Assembly (NCBI RefSeq): GCF_954871325.1
Contig: NC_088775.1
Span: 89,381,561 to 89,445,560, forward strand
Origin: Gordionus sp. m RMFG-2023
Taxonomy: Eukaryota; Nematomorpha; Gordioida; Chordodea; Parachordodidae
Length of the DNA stretch: 64,000 bases
Direction: 5' to 3'
A model generated the notes under the pieces. It was not told where the DNA came from, did not search any database, and saw nothing but the letters and a program-made list of their open reading frames with translations. Both the position numbers and the translations under genes were made by a program. Shown here in pieces: positions 1-15,949 of the stretch (the first letter of the stretch is position 1; each line of letters opens with the position of its first letter).

Positions 1-98
1 ATCTATTGAAAAGTGTTAAAAAATATATCTTTCATTTATCATTTGCATTTGTTTTTCTTTCTTTCTTTTTTCTTTCTTTCATTCATTTATAACTACAT

Positions 99-3000
99 TT
101 AAATCTTTTCTAGTATTTTTTTAAAATAATTGGAAAAAAACTGAACCTCAATATTTTCCGGGATATTGGGCTCGAAAATCTTTTCAGAAATCGCTCGGTT
201 AAGTTGACCGTAAATACCGCCGTATTCCAAACACGTTTTCGGCCTCTCGGCACCGATCAGCTGATTCAACCCGAATATTTTATCGGTTTTGGATGCGTCC
301 AAATCGAAGTTGAAAGTTAAGAAAATTTCTATCCGGTTCAAATGGTCGCACATATCGTTACAGAGGTTATTGAAAGAGTATTTAGGCGGGGTTTCTTTAT
401 CGCCATCGCCTAATTTATTATTAATATAAAACGTTATATAATCTCCCAGTTTTTGCCACCTATTACCCTAACCTTTCAAAATTAATTTTAACTAATGTAC
501 CCCAAATATACCCTTGGCCACGAGAAAACGGAAAATTTAATGCGTTTTTTAGTACCCAAATGCTCGTCGTTAGCAGTTATTTATTTCCTATTTCTTAAGG
601 TAATATTGATCTTTTGACTTTGACCCAAAGATAGATGGTAAATAAATTTAAAAAATATATCGTGACCGACCTAGACTGAAGATAGATTCCTAATAATGCA
701 TTTGAAAGCGTCGTTGAATGCCAATCAGCTGGACCCGCCATTGTGGTAACCCATATAGTAACTATTCTCGTGTTAAAAAACTACTATTAAATTGATAACT
801 GGCTTCCTTATTATCTCGATGATCAGGCAATTCTTTAATAAAGTTTGCGTCACTATGGGTAGCCAAAATGGCGTCCCCAGCTTGTTCTTGATGTACACTT
901 TTAAGGAATGCATCGTCAGTCTAGGTATTATTATATGTCATTGGAGGTATCGTAAAAAATGTCCGATCGGTTTAAAAGAATTGGTGGATCGGCACCGCCC
1001 AAATACTATTCTCAAGTAGGTTTCAGAAGCGTTACAAGATGTTGGTTCTCGATCAGCTCTAACTGGTATACAATTAGATCCTAATTATATATTTTTTCTT
1101 AGTAATTAAGCGAGTATTCATAAATGATTTTGAAAAAAATAAATAATTAGTCAAATCTAGATATATATTATACTCACAGGATTCAGAAGATTCCTCGTGG
1201 AAACGAAGTTCTAACGTTTTTTTCTGGATATTCTAAATTTCATTTTAATCAAAAAAAAAATTCAGAGTTTTGAAAGCTTGGACGAACTAAAATAAAGGGT
1301 TCCGGTTTCTTGACATCTTATTTTACGGAGGGGTTCTAGCCGAGTTCGGGCTCCGGTTATATATATTTGATATTCGGTATATAGGTCCTAGTAGTGTTGT
1401 TAAACGGCTCGTTTTGAGCCGATTTTTAAAAACGGCTAACTCATTATTTCATCCAGAAAAATATTAAGCAAGCCTGAAGATTTTGTTCGTGGGTTCCATC
1501 TAAGAGCAAAAATTTCGGGCTTGCTTAATATTTTTTCGGATGAAATACTGGGTCAGACATTATTTATAAACGATAGGCTCAAATAGAGCGTTTTGCATTA
1601 CTAATCAAAAGAATAAAAAAAAATGTTGATCAATAGTGCTTATAAATAAATTTGGACAACAGTTTTTGTGAAAATGCGGAGAATTTTGTTAAAGCAAAAT
1701 AATATCAATTTGCACGTTGTCATTTATTATGAGTTACGGAAAGCGTTTCAATTTGTTAAGCACTTTATACATACGGAAAAAAACGAACCTGGTCGAGACT
1801 CGTAGAATTGACGGCGGCCGAAATGGATATCTCGGAAAAGGTAATGTCCCCATGCTTGCACCTATCGAGGCGATCGGCGTAAAATTTAAGCAAGGGTTCG
1901 TACAAGAATTTCCACAACTTCTTGTAAAAAGATCGCAAAGGCTCTTCGCGGTTCAAACAATTATCGACGTCGTTAACTGTTTCTTCTGTAAAAAAAACCA
2001 AAAAACAATATGTAATTAAAATACCGAAACAGTTAAAAATAATAATAACCAATAATCACATGATAATAAGTAGTGTTATCACATGTCAACTATTTCTAAG
2101 ATAACATTCATATTATAAACTAACCCTGGTTCATGTAGAAGGAGTGAAATAAAATTTACCCATGGAAATAGATAAATTTTTGGCATCAGGTGATCCTAAC
2201 ATGTTGGGCTGTAGATAAAATTCTCATTTGTGAGGGGTGAAGGGAGTGGAATTAATTATGTATATTATTAGGCCAAAATTATATCTATAAAAGGTCTTAT
2301 TCAAAAATACATAAAATATTAATTAAATTAAATAATGCAGGAATATTTATTATGAAAGAATTGATTTTTATATAATATTTGCTCTTTTTTTAAATTAAAT
2401 TTACTAATCGCATAAAAGGCATTTTGTGGGGGTAAAATTTATATCAGGGGACTGGCTTACTGGCTTATCTAATACCCACCCCCTCTCTTCCCCATAGCTC
2501 CCAAAATTAAAAAAATTACAAAATAGATAAACATCATGAAATTATCAAAGTCATTGCTGAACAATTAAATTAATGCATAACATTAAAATAGAGAATAAAA
2601 TATACTTAAGAAAAAACGTTTTCAACTTTATATCAATATAAAATAAAAAAAATAAATCATAGCAAGCTTAAATTGATCAATAATAAGTTAGAATTATATT
2701 ATAATTATAATTAGCCAATAATAAAATGGGTGAAAATTTATCTTTTTAGATGCCAAATTAGGGTAAATTTTTCAAGCGTGTACAAATTTTTCTTATATGC
2801 CAGGTAATAAAAAATTTTCATAATCTAATTTTAGCCCCACCAAGGTTTTATTGATTGAAATTTTATTGAATAGGTATAGAATTGTTAAAAAAACCTAAAT
2901 TTAATAAGAGGTAGATTTGGTGAAGGCAATCTAATAAAAAGGTACATGGTTTGATCCAAACATCTCCGCATAAACAGAATGGTGGCAATTGTAAAATAAC

Positions 3001-3707
3001 AATCTCTAATTGATCCTGAATTGTTTTATGTTCTATAATGTTTTTTTTAAAAAATATTAAAATATGATTTATCCATAAATCAAATTAACCTTTAATGGTG
3101 ATATTTTCATTCCATACATCAACTAATATTTTGTTCAATGAATGTAAAAGCTGATATATTTTATCTCTTAACTGTTGATATATATCTTCATCAAAATATT
3201 GATTACCCTTATAGCTAACAAGTTTTATTTTAAGTTCTTTCAAATTTTTAAATAGGTCTATCAGCCCTGTTATTAATGAGCTATTTACCAATTTCCCATT
3301 TTCTAGCAATTGTGTGATACCATTTTGAATCGAACTAACTAATTTACTAAAATGTATAAGGAAACTAAGCTGGTCTAATTCATTGCATATTCTGTTTAAT
3401 TGTATTTGTTGAAGTTGCAATTCTTTCTGGTTTTTATCAATCTGTTTCTTAAGCTGATATAAAAAATTAGCATAAATAAAAAAAATATAACTCACATCAT
3501 GAGTTGCAGATAATTTTGTATCTACCAACTTGATTTGAGTATTTAATTTATCAACAGCAGACCTTAAGACTAATGATTCATGTAGAATATTTTTAAAATT
3601 ATCGATTTTATTTCTTTGAATATCTAATTCATTTTCGGAATCATGGAACTTAGACAAATATATTTCCACATATTTTTCTAAATTTTGTCCATTGAATTCT
3701 AAATTTT
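99..3707 (-). CDS. ZW10: ZW10-like kinetochore/vesicle-tethering protein, partial (runs off left edge)
   Basis: ZW10 is a Dsl1-family subunit of the RZZ kinetochore complex and the NRZ ER tethering complex. Three minus-strand exons can be read: 3707-3090, 1985 to 1789 or 1771, and about 467-99. Exon 1 ends AAAG|GTTAAT in phase 1, and exon 2 starts after TTTTACAG with the two missing bases, so the frame is kept (TIKEETVNDVDNCLNREEPLRSF). The segment order follows recalled human ZW10: a helical N-terminal coiled-coil region ending in a short Trp-containing helix, a segment like its LHTKLKSFGQMLLKYILRPL stretch, then WQKLGDYITFYINNKL and LEYGGIYGQLNRAISEKIFEPNIP, which match its FTKIRLVLEVLQKQL and [23 protein letters not shown]. 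The first coding exon (above 3707) and the C-terminal half are not found. The donor of the last visible exon is unresolved because an in-frame stop follows at 99. Assignment rests on remembered alignment only. Confidence 0.55.
650..946. mobile_element. MITE family 1 copy (degraded left end)
   Basis: A roughly 300-bp non-coding repeat in the ZW10 gene region. The right end carries the family terminus ATCGTCAGTCTAGGTATTAT followed by atatgtcatt. Inside are inverted sub-terminal blocks (AATCAGCTGGACCCGCCAT near 722 and AAAATGGCGTCCCCAGCTT near 866). Better copies lie near 32.1, 32.5, 42.2 and 43.3 kb. The short open frame across it is accidental. Confidence 0.75.
1392..1598. mobile_element. hAT-type MITE (family 2) copy
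   Basis: Starts TAGTGTTGTTAAACGGCTCG and continues with the family pattern of mirrored arms, GAGCCGATTTTTAAAAACGGC and later CAGAAAAATATTAAGCAAGC with its inverse near 1525. The right end is degraded (ends ...gcattacta). It lies between ZW10 exons 2 and 3's region and probably in an intron. Confidence 0.7.
1999..3089. other. ZW10 intron, AT-rich
   Basis: Between ZW10 exon 1 (ends 3090) and exon 2 (starts 1985). Very AT-rich with no coding signal on either strand and no repeat that I recognise. Confidence 0.4.
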
Positions 3708-5713
3708 CTATTAAAAATATTTAATTTAAAATATTTATGATTCAAAATTTATGTGTTTAACATGTATTAAAATTTATATACATACTGTTATATCATAATA
3801 TCTCAAATTATAGTATATTTTTATTTACCCATATCTTATCTTATCTAGCACGTTATCCTTGTCGAAAATAAATAAATTTCGACCTAACCCTAAAGTGTTA
3901 TAAACATCTGTTTATCTGTAAAAATATAAAAAATTTCAAAGTCTCATTATTATTGTTTTCACATTTATATATTTAATTAAATATACTTGATTAAACTTAA
4001 TTTAAAATATATTGTAAATTTCATCTTTTATTATACATATCTATTCCAATTAAATACAAAGTGTGGCGATTGACGAAGTCAGACGTGCTGGACTTTGTAT
4101 AATTTTGGATTATATCAGTGAAAAAGAGAAGTGAATAAATATATTATGTATTGGTTTTCGCAAGAGATGTTTTATAATAAAAACATTAAATTATCTATTG
4201 ATATATTAATGTTTTTTATCATTATTATTTAATGAAAAAGTGTAAAAATGAAATATATTGTTATCATTATATTATATAAACTTTTTATTGAAATATTTGT
4301 ATCAATTAAAAAAAAAACATTGGTTTACAATTCCTAATATTGAATTTCGTAAGTGGAACCATATATTCCACCATTCATAAGACATATATTTAAAAACTCT
4401 CCGTCTCACTGACTTTAATATTTTAAATTAAAAATGCAATTTATCATTATATTATTTTTAATTATTTTACTTTTAAAATTTTATTTACTTTTTGAGCATC
4501 GTTTTATAATGTTACATTATTTTTCTTATTTAGATGCTATAGTAAGGGGATAAAAATGTAATAATATTTCCGATATTGAATACCAGATGGAGCATATTCT
4601 AAAAATGTTAATTATTGTCCCTTATTATATATTTTCATTTGAATAATAAGAACTAATTTCATAATCACAAGTAGAATGTTGTTTTTTAATTCATTTATGA
4701 TCAATATAACTTTCATAAAAGCGATCAAAATATTTTATTTTATAGTCATGACATCTTAATTAAGTCAAATCTACTAAATAACATCCGAAAATTCTAGAAT
4801 AACAATAAGTACATATATTATAATAATGGATAGAATATTAATCATCGGCCATGCCATCGTTTTGGTAGTCAAAGGTTATATAATAATTATAAAAAGTAAT
4901 TATAATAATAATATAGCATCTATTAACTTAAATAACCTGATACAAAACCTAGGATCATCTTTTTTATATCAATATTTATATCTGTATCATCTATCATTAA
5001 TAATATATTTATTTATTTAAATTTTAAAAAATATAATAAATATAACATAATATTAAATATTATTACAATTGTTATATATGTAATATACGACAATATATTA
5101 AATTAATTAGTCAATTGCAAAATTTAAATTCAAATTCCTCTAAAATATAACATTGTATAATTATAATTACTTATTTTATCAGTAAAAAATTTAAAAAAAA
5201 ATTAAATTGGAAAGAAGGAAAAGGAAATGGACACTTTGTTTCATTTATGAGTGAAACCACTAATCATAGAAAGTAATTGAATTACTAAAAGAGAGATAAT
5301 TTAACTTAAGAGGATATCTCCTCAGGTAAAAGACTTTACAAGACTCCCCAGAATTTTATTGGGTTTGTAAATATTTATTTTTAAAATCTATATAGGGGTC
5401 GCTCTTGGAAATGGAAATTTTTTTTTCAAATCAGACCGGACCTTAGACATTTATATTTCTAATAATATTATTTGTATTTTTGGGCAATGTTCTGCCAATT
5501 AATGTCATTAATTGGTGTTTGATCTATACATTGTAAAATTAAATCTAAACTAAAAATTTTATTTATGGAGTATTTGAATAAAGAATTTATAAAAAAAAAA
5601 ATTATTTGGCATTTAAAAGGTTAAGAAGCATTAAAATGTTCTTTGTACAATTTTCAATTTCATTCGGTTCGACCTCTTAAATATCTTACTAGAGACATAA
5701 GGGATAAGAGAGG
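3708..5713. other. AT-rich region upstream of visible ZW10 exons
   Basis: Probably holds the missing first exon and promoter of ZW10, but I could not locate them. Only chance short open frames occur (for example 4826-5020, mostly Asn/Ile/Tyr). No repeat family recognised. Confidence 0.3.
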
Positions 5714-5905
5714 GTTGTTAAAAAGCCCGATTCAGGTAGATCTGTAAAAACGATCCGAGAAAGAATTTAGACAAAATAATATTATGAAAGAATGAAGATA
5801 AGTTTGGAAGCCTATGTGCCGAATATCGAGGGTTAAATAAAATTCATTTAAAAAAAATATTATCTTTTCTAGATCGGACTGTCTCAGGACAAACAACGAA
5901 TAATA
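5714..5905. mobile_element. Diverged hAT MITE family 2 remnant
   Basis: Begins GTTGTTAAAAAGCCCGATTC, a variant of the family start that recurs at 33743 and 28935. It ends in a region resembling the mirrored arm (ctagatcggactgtctc). Ends are too decayed to show a target duplication. Confidence 0.45.
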
Positions 5906-5937
5906 TGCTACTATTTCTTTATAGAATAAGTGATTAT

Positions 5938-6310
5938 TAATGTTGCAAAACGAACTCGTTCGTGAAAAAAAAATGAAGAACGACGCTCCTTTTATTTTTC
6001 GAAGGTGAACGCGTTTCGAACGCGTTCGTTTTTTACGTTCTTTCGATTATAGAAAATTTTCTTATTTCGAATCATTTCAAAATGCAGGAATTTTTTTTTT
6101 AGACTAAATATTTTTTAATTTTAAGCACGGTTAATTATATTGTGTTAAAAAATATATGGTATTTATTTATATTAAATTAAATATTAAGTAAAAATTTAAA
6201 AAAAAAAAATTATTCGTAAAGTTTTGAACGAACGTGAACGCGTTCCTTTTTTTTGAAGGTTAACGTTGAACGCTTAATGCGTCGATTTTTTCGAATGAAA
6301 GATGAACGCT
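5938..6310. mobile_element. GAACGCGTTC-rich hAT-like MITE, degraded
   Basis: Repeated palindromic words such as GAACGCGTTC and CGAACGCGTTCG occur in inverted orientation around an AT-rich core. The same word family marks the 1.0-kb hAT element at 58971-59987, whose inverted end TTGTGTTGTAAACGAAC resembles the start TAATGTTGCAAAACGAAC here. No clean target duplication was found. Confidence 0.5.
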
Positions 6311-6813
6311 AACCCTTTCGATTTTTTTTTGGAGGAAGGGGGTGGTTACGATTAGAATCTGATTTTTTTTTCTAGGTACTGCACCTTTTCCTTTTTTTGG
6401 GGATATTGATTAATTTAAAGATTTTTTAATTGAGTCCAAGCTAACTTTCTTGAAACCTAAATAAAATTTCGTTAGAATTATATCGAAGTTTAATAAGCTT
6501 TATAATACTAATATTTAAAATAAAGGGGGGGGGGGTGGAGTAAGAAGATATTTTTCGCTTCGACGGTACCCTCAAAAAAATTATTCTAGATTAGAGGAAA
6601 GAAAGATTATTTTACCATTGTTTTAAAAAAATTATATGCAAAAAAAAAGTATTCGAGAAAACACTTTAGGAAGAATTTTTATGCTCGTTATCGCGATACT
6701 CCACATTAAGCAAACGCTACTCCAGCTTCATTACTATTAAAACGAGAGTCTTTAGAACCCTTTTTGAAATGATAACTTAGTAAATGATGAAGTAAATACG
6801 TTTCAAGGTAAAG
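6311..6813. other. Intergenic, no gene seen
   Basis: AT-rich, with a G(10) run near 6525. It may contain further decayed sequence of the retroelement fossil that follows, but nothing readable. Confidence 0.3.
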
Positions 6814-7164
6814 ATGTGGTATTGGATAAAGAATTTTAGAAAGCAGAAAGAAAATCAACCCAATCGGTTAACCGGAGAAATAAGAGATCGATTTAATCCA
6901 ACGACATATATTGTGCAATCGCCTAAAAGTGATAGAGAAAAAAGACATTTAAATTACTTACGAAGTAAATTTATTACTAAGGAGATTACGACTAACCAGG
7001 ATAATATAAGGGAAAAGTGTGCTGAGCTCCCAACCGATAACCAATTACCTAAAACGGAATTATCGATAATGAATGAAGACCATGCTAAAATAAAAGAAAA
7101 GTATTCACGTTACCCGACAAGAAACCTGAAACCACCGGACAGATTTTCGCCAGGTGTAGGTTAA
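6814..7164 (+). mobile_element. Ty3/gypsy-like pol C-terminal fossil
   Basis: An open stretch reading like the end of a Ty3/gypsy integrase: WYWIKNFRKQKENQPNRLTGEIRDRF resembles the post-core strand region, and the tail YPTRNLKPPDRFSPGVG resembles the basic, Pro-rich ending R.T.R..KPPDRF. No reverse transcriptase, protease or gag is visible alongside, so this is an old fragment. A TATATAAG box at 7752 and TGTTAC/GTAACA words at 7351 and 7703 downstream may belong to its decayed LTR, but no second LTR is seen. Confidence 0.5.
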
Positions 7165-8774
7165 TGTTATATTTTAAAACTTATCTTCTTTTGAATATGA
7201 TATTTATTATATTATTTCTAAGTTTTATTATTGTGCATACGCCTAATTTGGTGCCTCTGTTGAGAAATTATGAAGCAATGATAATACGTAAGGAGTTCAA
7301 TAAATGCTTATAATTCATTCATGTTTCTTGGCGCAGGCGCATTCCTTATAGCTGTTACATGTTTATTTGTGGTGTGTATTCCATTCCAGTTAATATTGCG
7401 CCCAAGATATTCCATTTCCTTTGCCTCGAAATCTTCAAATTAACTTGCAGCTCGTACCTCATCGAAAATCACTGAGAATTTGTAATTTGTTCGAAATCTT
7501 TTGAGGAAATTACTGTTTGTAAAGCCTCGAAATCTTTGAAGGAATTTGTAATTTGTATCGTATTAATCCATTGTTCGTAGAAATCATTTTGGTTGAAATT
7601 CGCAATATGCCTGTCTATTCTTTTTTTGATGAATTTGAAGGTTGAATCGTGTCAATCCATTCTTTGTTGAAATCGCTATGTTGAACTTCGGGGTAAACAT
7701 GTGTAACAGATTTGAAAAGGGCAGCGATTACGAAAATGAGACCTCTCACATCTTATATAAGCTCCAAAAGGCCTTTGTTATACTCATCTTAGACTTATTA
7801 TTATAGGACAAGATGCACAAATTAAAAACTACTAAGACAACGTTAAATTTTATTAGATTTGAATACACTCGTTTCGCGTTATAATTTATCTTGACTTTAA
7901 ATTATTCATAGTAATATATTTGAATATTCTGTTTTCGTTATATATAATTTATAGATATAAAAGCCGAAAAAAAAGATTGATAATAATTAAACATAGGACA
8001 CGATTTTCAGATTTCAATTTCGTTTTTATTCCAATTTCAATTTTTCTAAAAATTGAGTGTTTGTTGTCATAAACTTGCCAGAAATGGGTGAAAAGACCTT
8101 GACATTAAGACAAAAGAATAGAGATCTAAATAAAGGCCGACTGATGTAGAAGAAATGAAGATGCCTAAAATGAGTAGTTTTTTTAAAAAAAACAGCCCGA
8201 TTACGATTTTAGCCAAAATCAAATTATGCAATACTGGGGATTTTGCTCAGAGACAGAAGGATTGCTTTGAACTTCTAGTTGATAAAATCTCGAGACTTGC
8301 ATATTATTGACTAAAACAATAAACTAAAACTTTTCAAAAATTTTAATCGAAAAAAAGTCCAAAAAAAAATACGTAAAATTTTTAAAAACTTGTATCATTA
8401 AATTTCCTTAATGTTTTTAAAAAACTATTGCACTTTGGGAAACAAGGTTTTAGACGGGAGCAAAATAATAAATCATAGCGTTTTTCCTAGCGAATAATTA
8501 TAAAAACAAGTTTATTATATTATTACAAATCTTGGGGAGGGGGTGGGGTTTAATAAATAAAATCTTCAATATACAAATAATTTTAAATCATATATAAACA
8601 ATATAGAAATATATAATGTAATGCGAAACAAATTCAGCATTAGTTTCTATAAAATTTATCATTTTTTTAAAAAAAAATTTCCTGAATTACAAGAGGATAA
8701 TCTATGATATATTAATTTTTTATATAAGAAATGATGTTTAGCATTATATTAGAAATATAAAACGGAAAAACGCA
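7165..8774. other. Intergenic, possible LTR remnant plus MITE family 2 fragment
   Basis: No coding signal. A possible LTR remnant spans about 7320-7900 (TATATAAG at 7752). A family 2 MITE fragment lies near 8170-8285 (CAGCCCGATTACGATTTTAGCC). The rest is AT-rich, with the SDR gene's 3' end beginning at 8775. Confidence 0.35.
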
Positions 8775-12205
<3,431 letters not shown>

Positions 12206-12560
12206 TTATTTAAATATCGATTTTTTTTTAAATCACCGCGAAAAAAATAAAATAAATAATCAATGACAAATATTTTTATTTAGAGGTTAAAATCAAAATT
12301 TATAACAACAATAATTTTTAAATTTAGAAGAAAAAATTATGCCTCGTAGGGTGAAAAAGTTATTATTAGCGATGTTATAATTAAAGGCGTAATTTATGAG
12401 ATTGTATTTTGAAAAAGTGAAACTTTGATCTAGATCCTACCTAGATTCATTTTATTAATAACTTTCATCTATCCATCAATATAATTGTGGCCATTTGAAT
12501 ATAAATTATTTATGTCGCTCATACAATCTTCTTCTTTTTTTTAAAAAAAGCATACATAAC
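12206..12560. other. SDR upstream region to MULE insertion
   Basis: Contains the presumed SDR promoter and 5' UTR, without a recognisable core element. It ends in the 8-bp target duplication TACATAAC (12553-12560) of the Foldback MULE. Confidence 0.4.
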
Positions 12561-12570
12561 CGTATCAGGT

Positions 12571-13137
12571 CAATTCAGCGAAACTTTTATCGCGAATGTC
12601 GTTTATCGCGAAGGAATTTTATAGCGAAGGCAATATCGCGAAACCAATTCCGCGAATTTTTTTCCGCGAAACTTTTATAGCGAAGACAATATCGCGAACT
12701 TATTATCGCGAATTTATTTCCGCGAAACCATGACCGCGAATACTTTATAGCGAATACATTATAGCGAAACTTTGATCGCGAACTCGTTATAGCGAATTTA
12801 TTTCCGCGAAACCGTAACCGCGAATACTTTATAGCGAATACATTTTAGCGAAACTTTTATCGCGAACTCTTTATAGCGAATTTATTTTCGCGAAACTTTA
12901 ACCGCGAATACTTTATAGCGAATACATTTTGGCGAAACTTTGATCGCGAACTCATTATCGCGAATTTATTTCCGCGAAACCTAAACCGCGAATACTTTAG
13001 AGCGAATACATTTAGCGAAACTTTGATCGCGAACTCGTTATAGCGAAACTTTAATCGCGAACCATTTATAGCGAATTTTCTACCGCGAATGTATTTGCGC
13101 GAAATTATTATAACGAGCGCATGACCGCGAAAATTGT
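12571..13137. repeat. Left terminal array: 14-bp GCGAA monomer, 84-bp higher-order unit
   Basis: The core (C/A)GCGAA recurs every 14 bp, separated by 8-bp spacers. In the middle the spacers cycle tactttat, tacattat, actttgat, ctcgttat, tttatttc, accgtaac, giving a 6-monomer (84-bp) higher-order unit repeated about four times with small changes. The last monomers before 13137 are looser. Confidence 0.93.
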
Positions 13138-15553
13138 GAATTCATTTTAAGTGAAATCGATATATTCAATATCAATTTACCAACTGAAGTTTCTTAAATC
13201 ATAAACGCTAATGTTTTAAGAATATTTTATTACGTATTGTTTATTTAATAAGCATGTAACCTCTATCTGATGTGATAGAAAATATATTAGTCTTCCTGGT
13301 CTCACTCACTCATGGTTGTAAGTATGGAGCGGACATTTTGGGTTAAGTTTATAGCAGAATAAGTTAACCCCCCCCCCAACATAAAATTTAAAAGTGTGCT
13401 TTATGTCATTTAAAGTAATACTTTATTTCTAATCTAGATAAAAAAAATATACTGAAAGCTAAGAATTTTTTATTGATTTTCTCAGATTATTTTAATTATA
13501 GAAAATTTTACTGATAATTAATGCCTCCTAATTACAATTTTGAGATAATGCACATCGATATAACTTTGATATAATAGTAACTAATTCATTTGAATATTAT
13601 GACCTTTCCTTTTTCTTCTATTCGCATTTTAATAAATAGAAATAACTGCAAAGTTATGATTAATCAAAAAAAAAATTCAAAATATTCTAGATTACATAAA
13701 TTTGTAATATTTATGAAGAATAAATTTTGGAAATAAATCATTAGATCTTCAATTATTTTAGTTTTTTATTTTTGCTGATTTCACAAGTCAAACTAAACAA
13801 TATAAAAAAAAAATTAAAAAACGTAAAATAGTTTTCATCATTTTTTAAAATAATACCAGTTCAATTTAAATCATAGCGTATTTGTGAAAACATCGCTAAA
13901 CGCTTCTACTCAATTTGTAAGCACTTTTACTCATTTTTTCTAATAAAATGGAATTAAAAAAATCAGGGTTTTTTGAAAATAAATAGAAAATGTTCCAAAT
14001 CAAGAAAATAAAGATATTCCAATATCGGGAAATCAGGGCAAAATGGGTTAAGTGTTTATTTATTTACTTTTACATATTTTACCACGACAAGGGTGGGGGT
14101 GGGGGGGGGGGGGTTGATAAAAACATTTTCTAAATTTTGAGAGGAATATATAAATGAAGGATAATAAAAAATAATTATAAAAAGTGGCTATATTTTAATT
14201 ATATTAAATAGGTGTATTATTCAATTTTCTCATTCATTTTGTAAATTGCAAAAATTTTTAGGCCCGGCCATACCTCCCATATTCTAAGAGTGAGGTGGGA
14301 TTTTTAATGACTAAAGGACAAAAAGCGGAAAGCGCCACAACTGCAATCCTTTTATATATCAATATTGGTGAATAATTTTTTACAAATTATAATTTACAAA
14401 TTTAAATTTGAATTTGAATATAAAGTCAAAATATATAAAAATTAGATCCAAATCTACATATTTATCGGAAGGAATTTATTTTATTTAAAAGTTTATTATA
14501 TATGAAATAAATTTTAACTCTTCGCAATTCATGTCAAAATTCTGCTTTACCATTAATTCGGCCTCTAATAAATCAAATGAGACCGAAGAAAAATTTTTTC
14601 GCCTAATCATATTCATTAAACTCATTTCTGAGCCAGCATTTGAATGTAGAATTAAAAATAAATTTTTAGATATTTTTTAGGCTTATATTTACATTTTTAT
14701 TTAATTCTTTCTAAATATTCTAACTTGATCGTATCATTCAAAATCAAAGGTTTAAGCTATTTATATCTATAATTACCATAATAGTTTGATAATTCTGAGT
14801 AACTTCTTTATATGCTTCAACTTGTGTATCACAGAGGAATAAACAAGATTTATATATTTTAATATCAGCGCCGTTAAATTTGGCGGCTGAATAGTTCTAC
14901 GAACTAATTGTAAATTATATCATTATTTCTTGCTTTATTTGTACCAATTTAGTATTTAAACGAGTATAGTAGCTCGTAAAAGGAAAAAACTATTAGTAAC
15001 AAAATTTTGGCAAATCTATGATTTAAGCGACGGAAATAATTTATTCAGAAAATTTTATCGATGTTCCGTATTAATTATAATTTAATTCGTTTAAGAGACA
15101 GTATAAAGAAAAAGTTTATTAGCAAAATAAGAAAAATTGCCTAATTTGGCATTATTGATAGAATGGAAAATAGCTGGTTTGCGCTAATATTTATTAATTC
15201 TTCAGTCATTTTTTTCACACACAAAAAGGTAATCGTACTATAAGAGAAATAAAATCTATATCTCCCATTAAAGCGTAAAACCAACCAAATTTCTGGAAGC
15301 ATTTAATCTGGAACTTAAATCAATAATTGAAATTTATTACATTGATTCTTCAATTCATTAGATAGTTTTTCGACAAAATAAGATAAAATTGCCACGATTG
15401 GCAACATGCGAAAAAAAACAAATATTTTTGGGTGAGCTCATACCATAGAAATGCCAGATTAGTACTTACTATTCCATCAATCCGTTTTTCTAGTCAATAA
15501 ACAAAAACTAATTTTAATAAGAGAAATAGACAGTAGCAACCTTTAAGTATGAA
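13138..15553. other. MULE interior, left non-coding part
   Basis: AT-rich, no coding signal on either strand. Contains homopolymer runs of C(9) near 13370 and G(14) near 14100. Ends at the nested hAT's target duplication (15546-15553). Confidence 0.4.
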
Positions 15554-15949
15554 CAGGGTTGCCATGTCTCTCCCCATCAGCGGGACTCCCGCAATTTTTT
15601 AGTTTACACGCAAATATCTCTCTCCCGCAAAACTACGGCAATTGGAAATCTCCCGCAAAAATCTACCGCAATTTAATTTCTCCCGCGATTTTTAAAAAAA
15701 AGTATTTTAAACGTTTTTAATATGTAAATAATAATTTTGAGACATTAATTGATTATTTTTATATTTTTAAATTAAATTTTAAATATTTATTCGAAAAACA
15801 TGTCTAGTTTGTAAATTTCTTTCTATCCTGTTTTATTTTTATCCAATAATAAATCAACATCATTTCATTAATATTAGTCAGTACAGGGGAGTATATCAAC
15901 ATCGATTGCAATACAAAAATATTCTCAAAATGAAACTATATTTGCGGAA

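Noticed and set aside
792-1019. Small open frame
   Set aside because: Lies inside a MITE family 1 copy and is not conserved as a frame in the other copies (for example 32653-32847, 42220-42405).
7320-7900. Solo LTR
   Set aside because: A TATATAAG box and TGTTAC/GTAACA words are suggestive, but no second copy and no target duplication could be shown.
12571-13137. CRISPR-like regular repeat spacing
   Set aside because: The period is only 14 bp, spacers recur, an inverted counterpart exists 10 kb away, and the genome is animal. It is a transposon terminal array.
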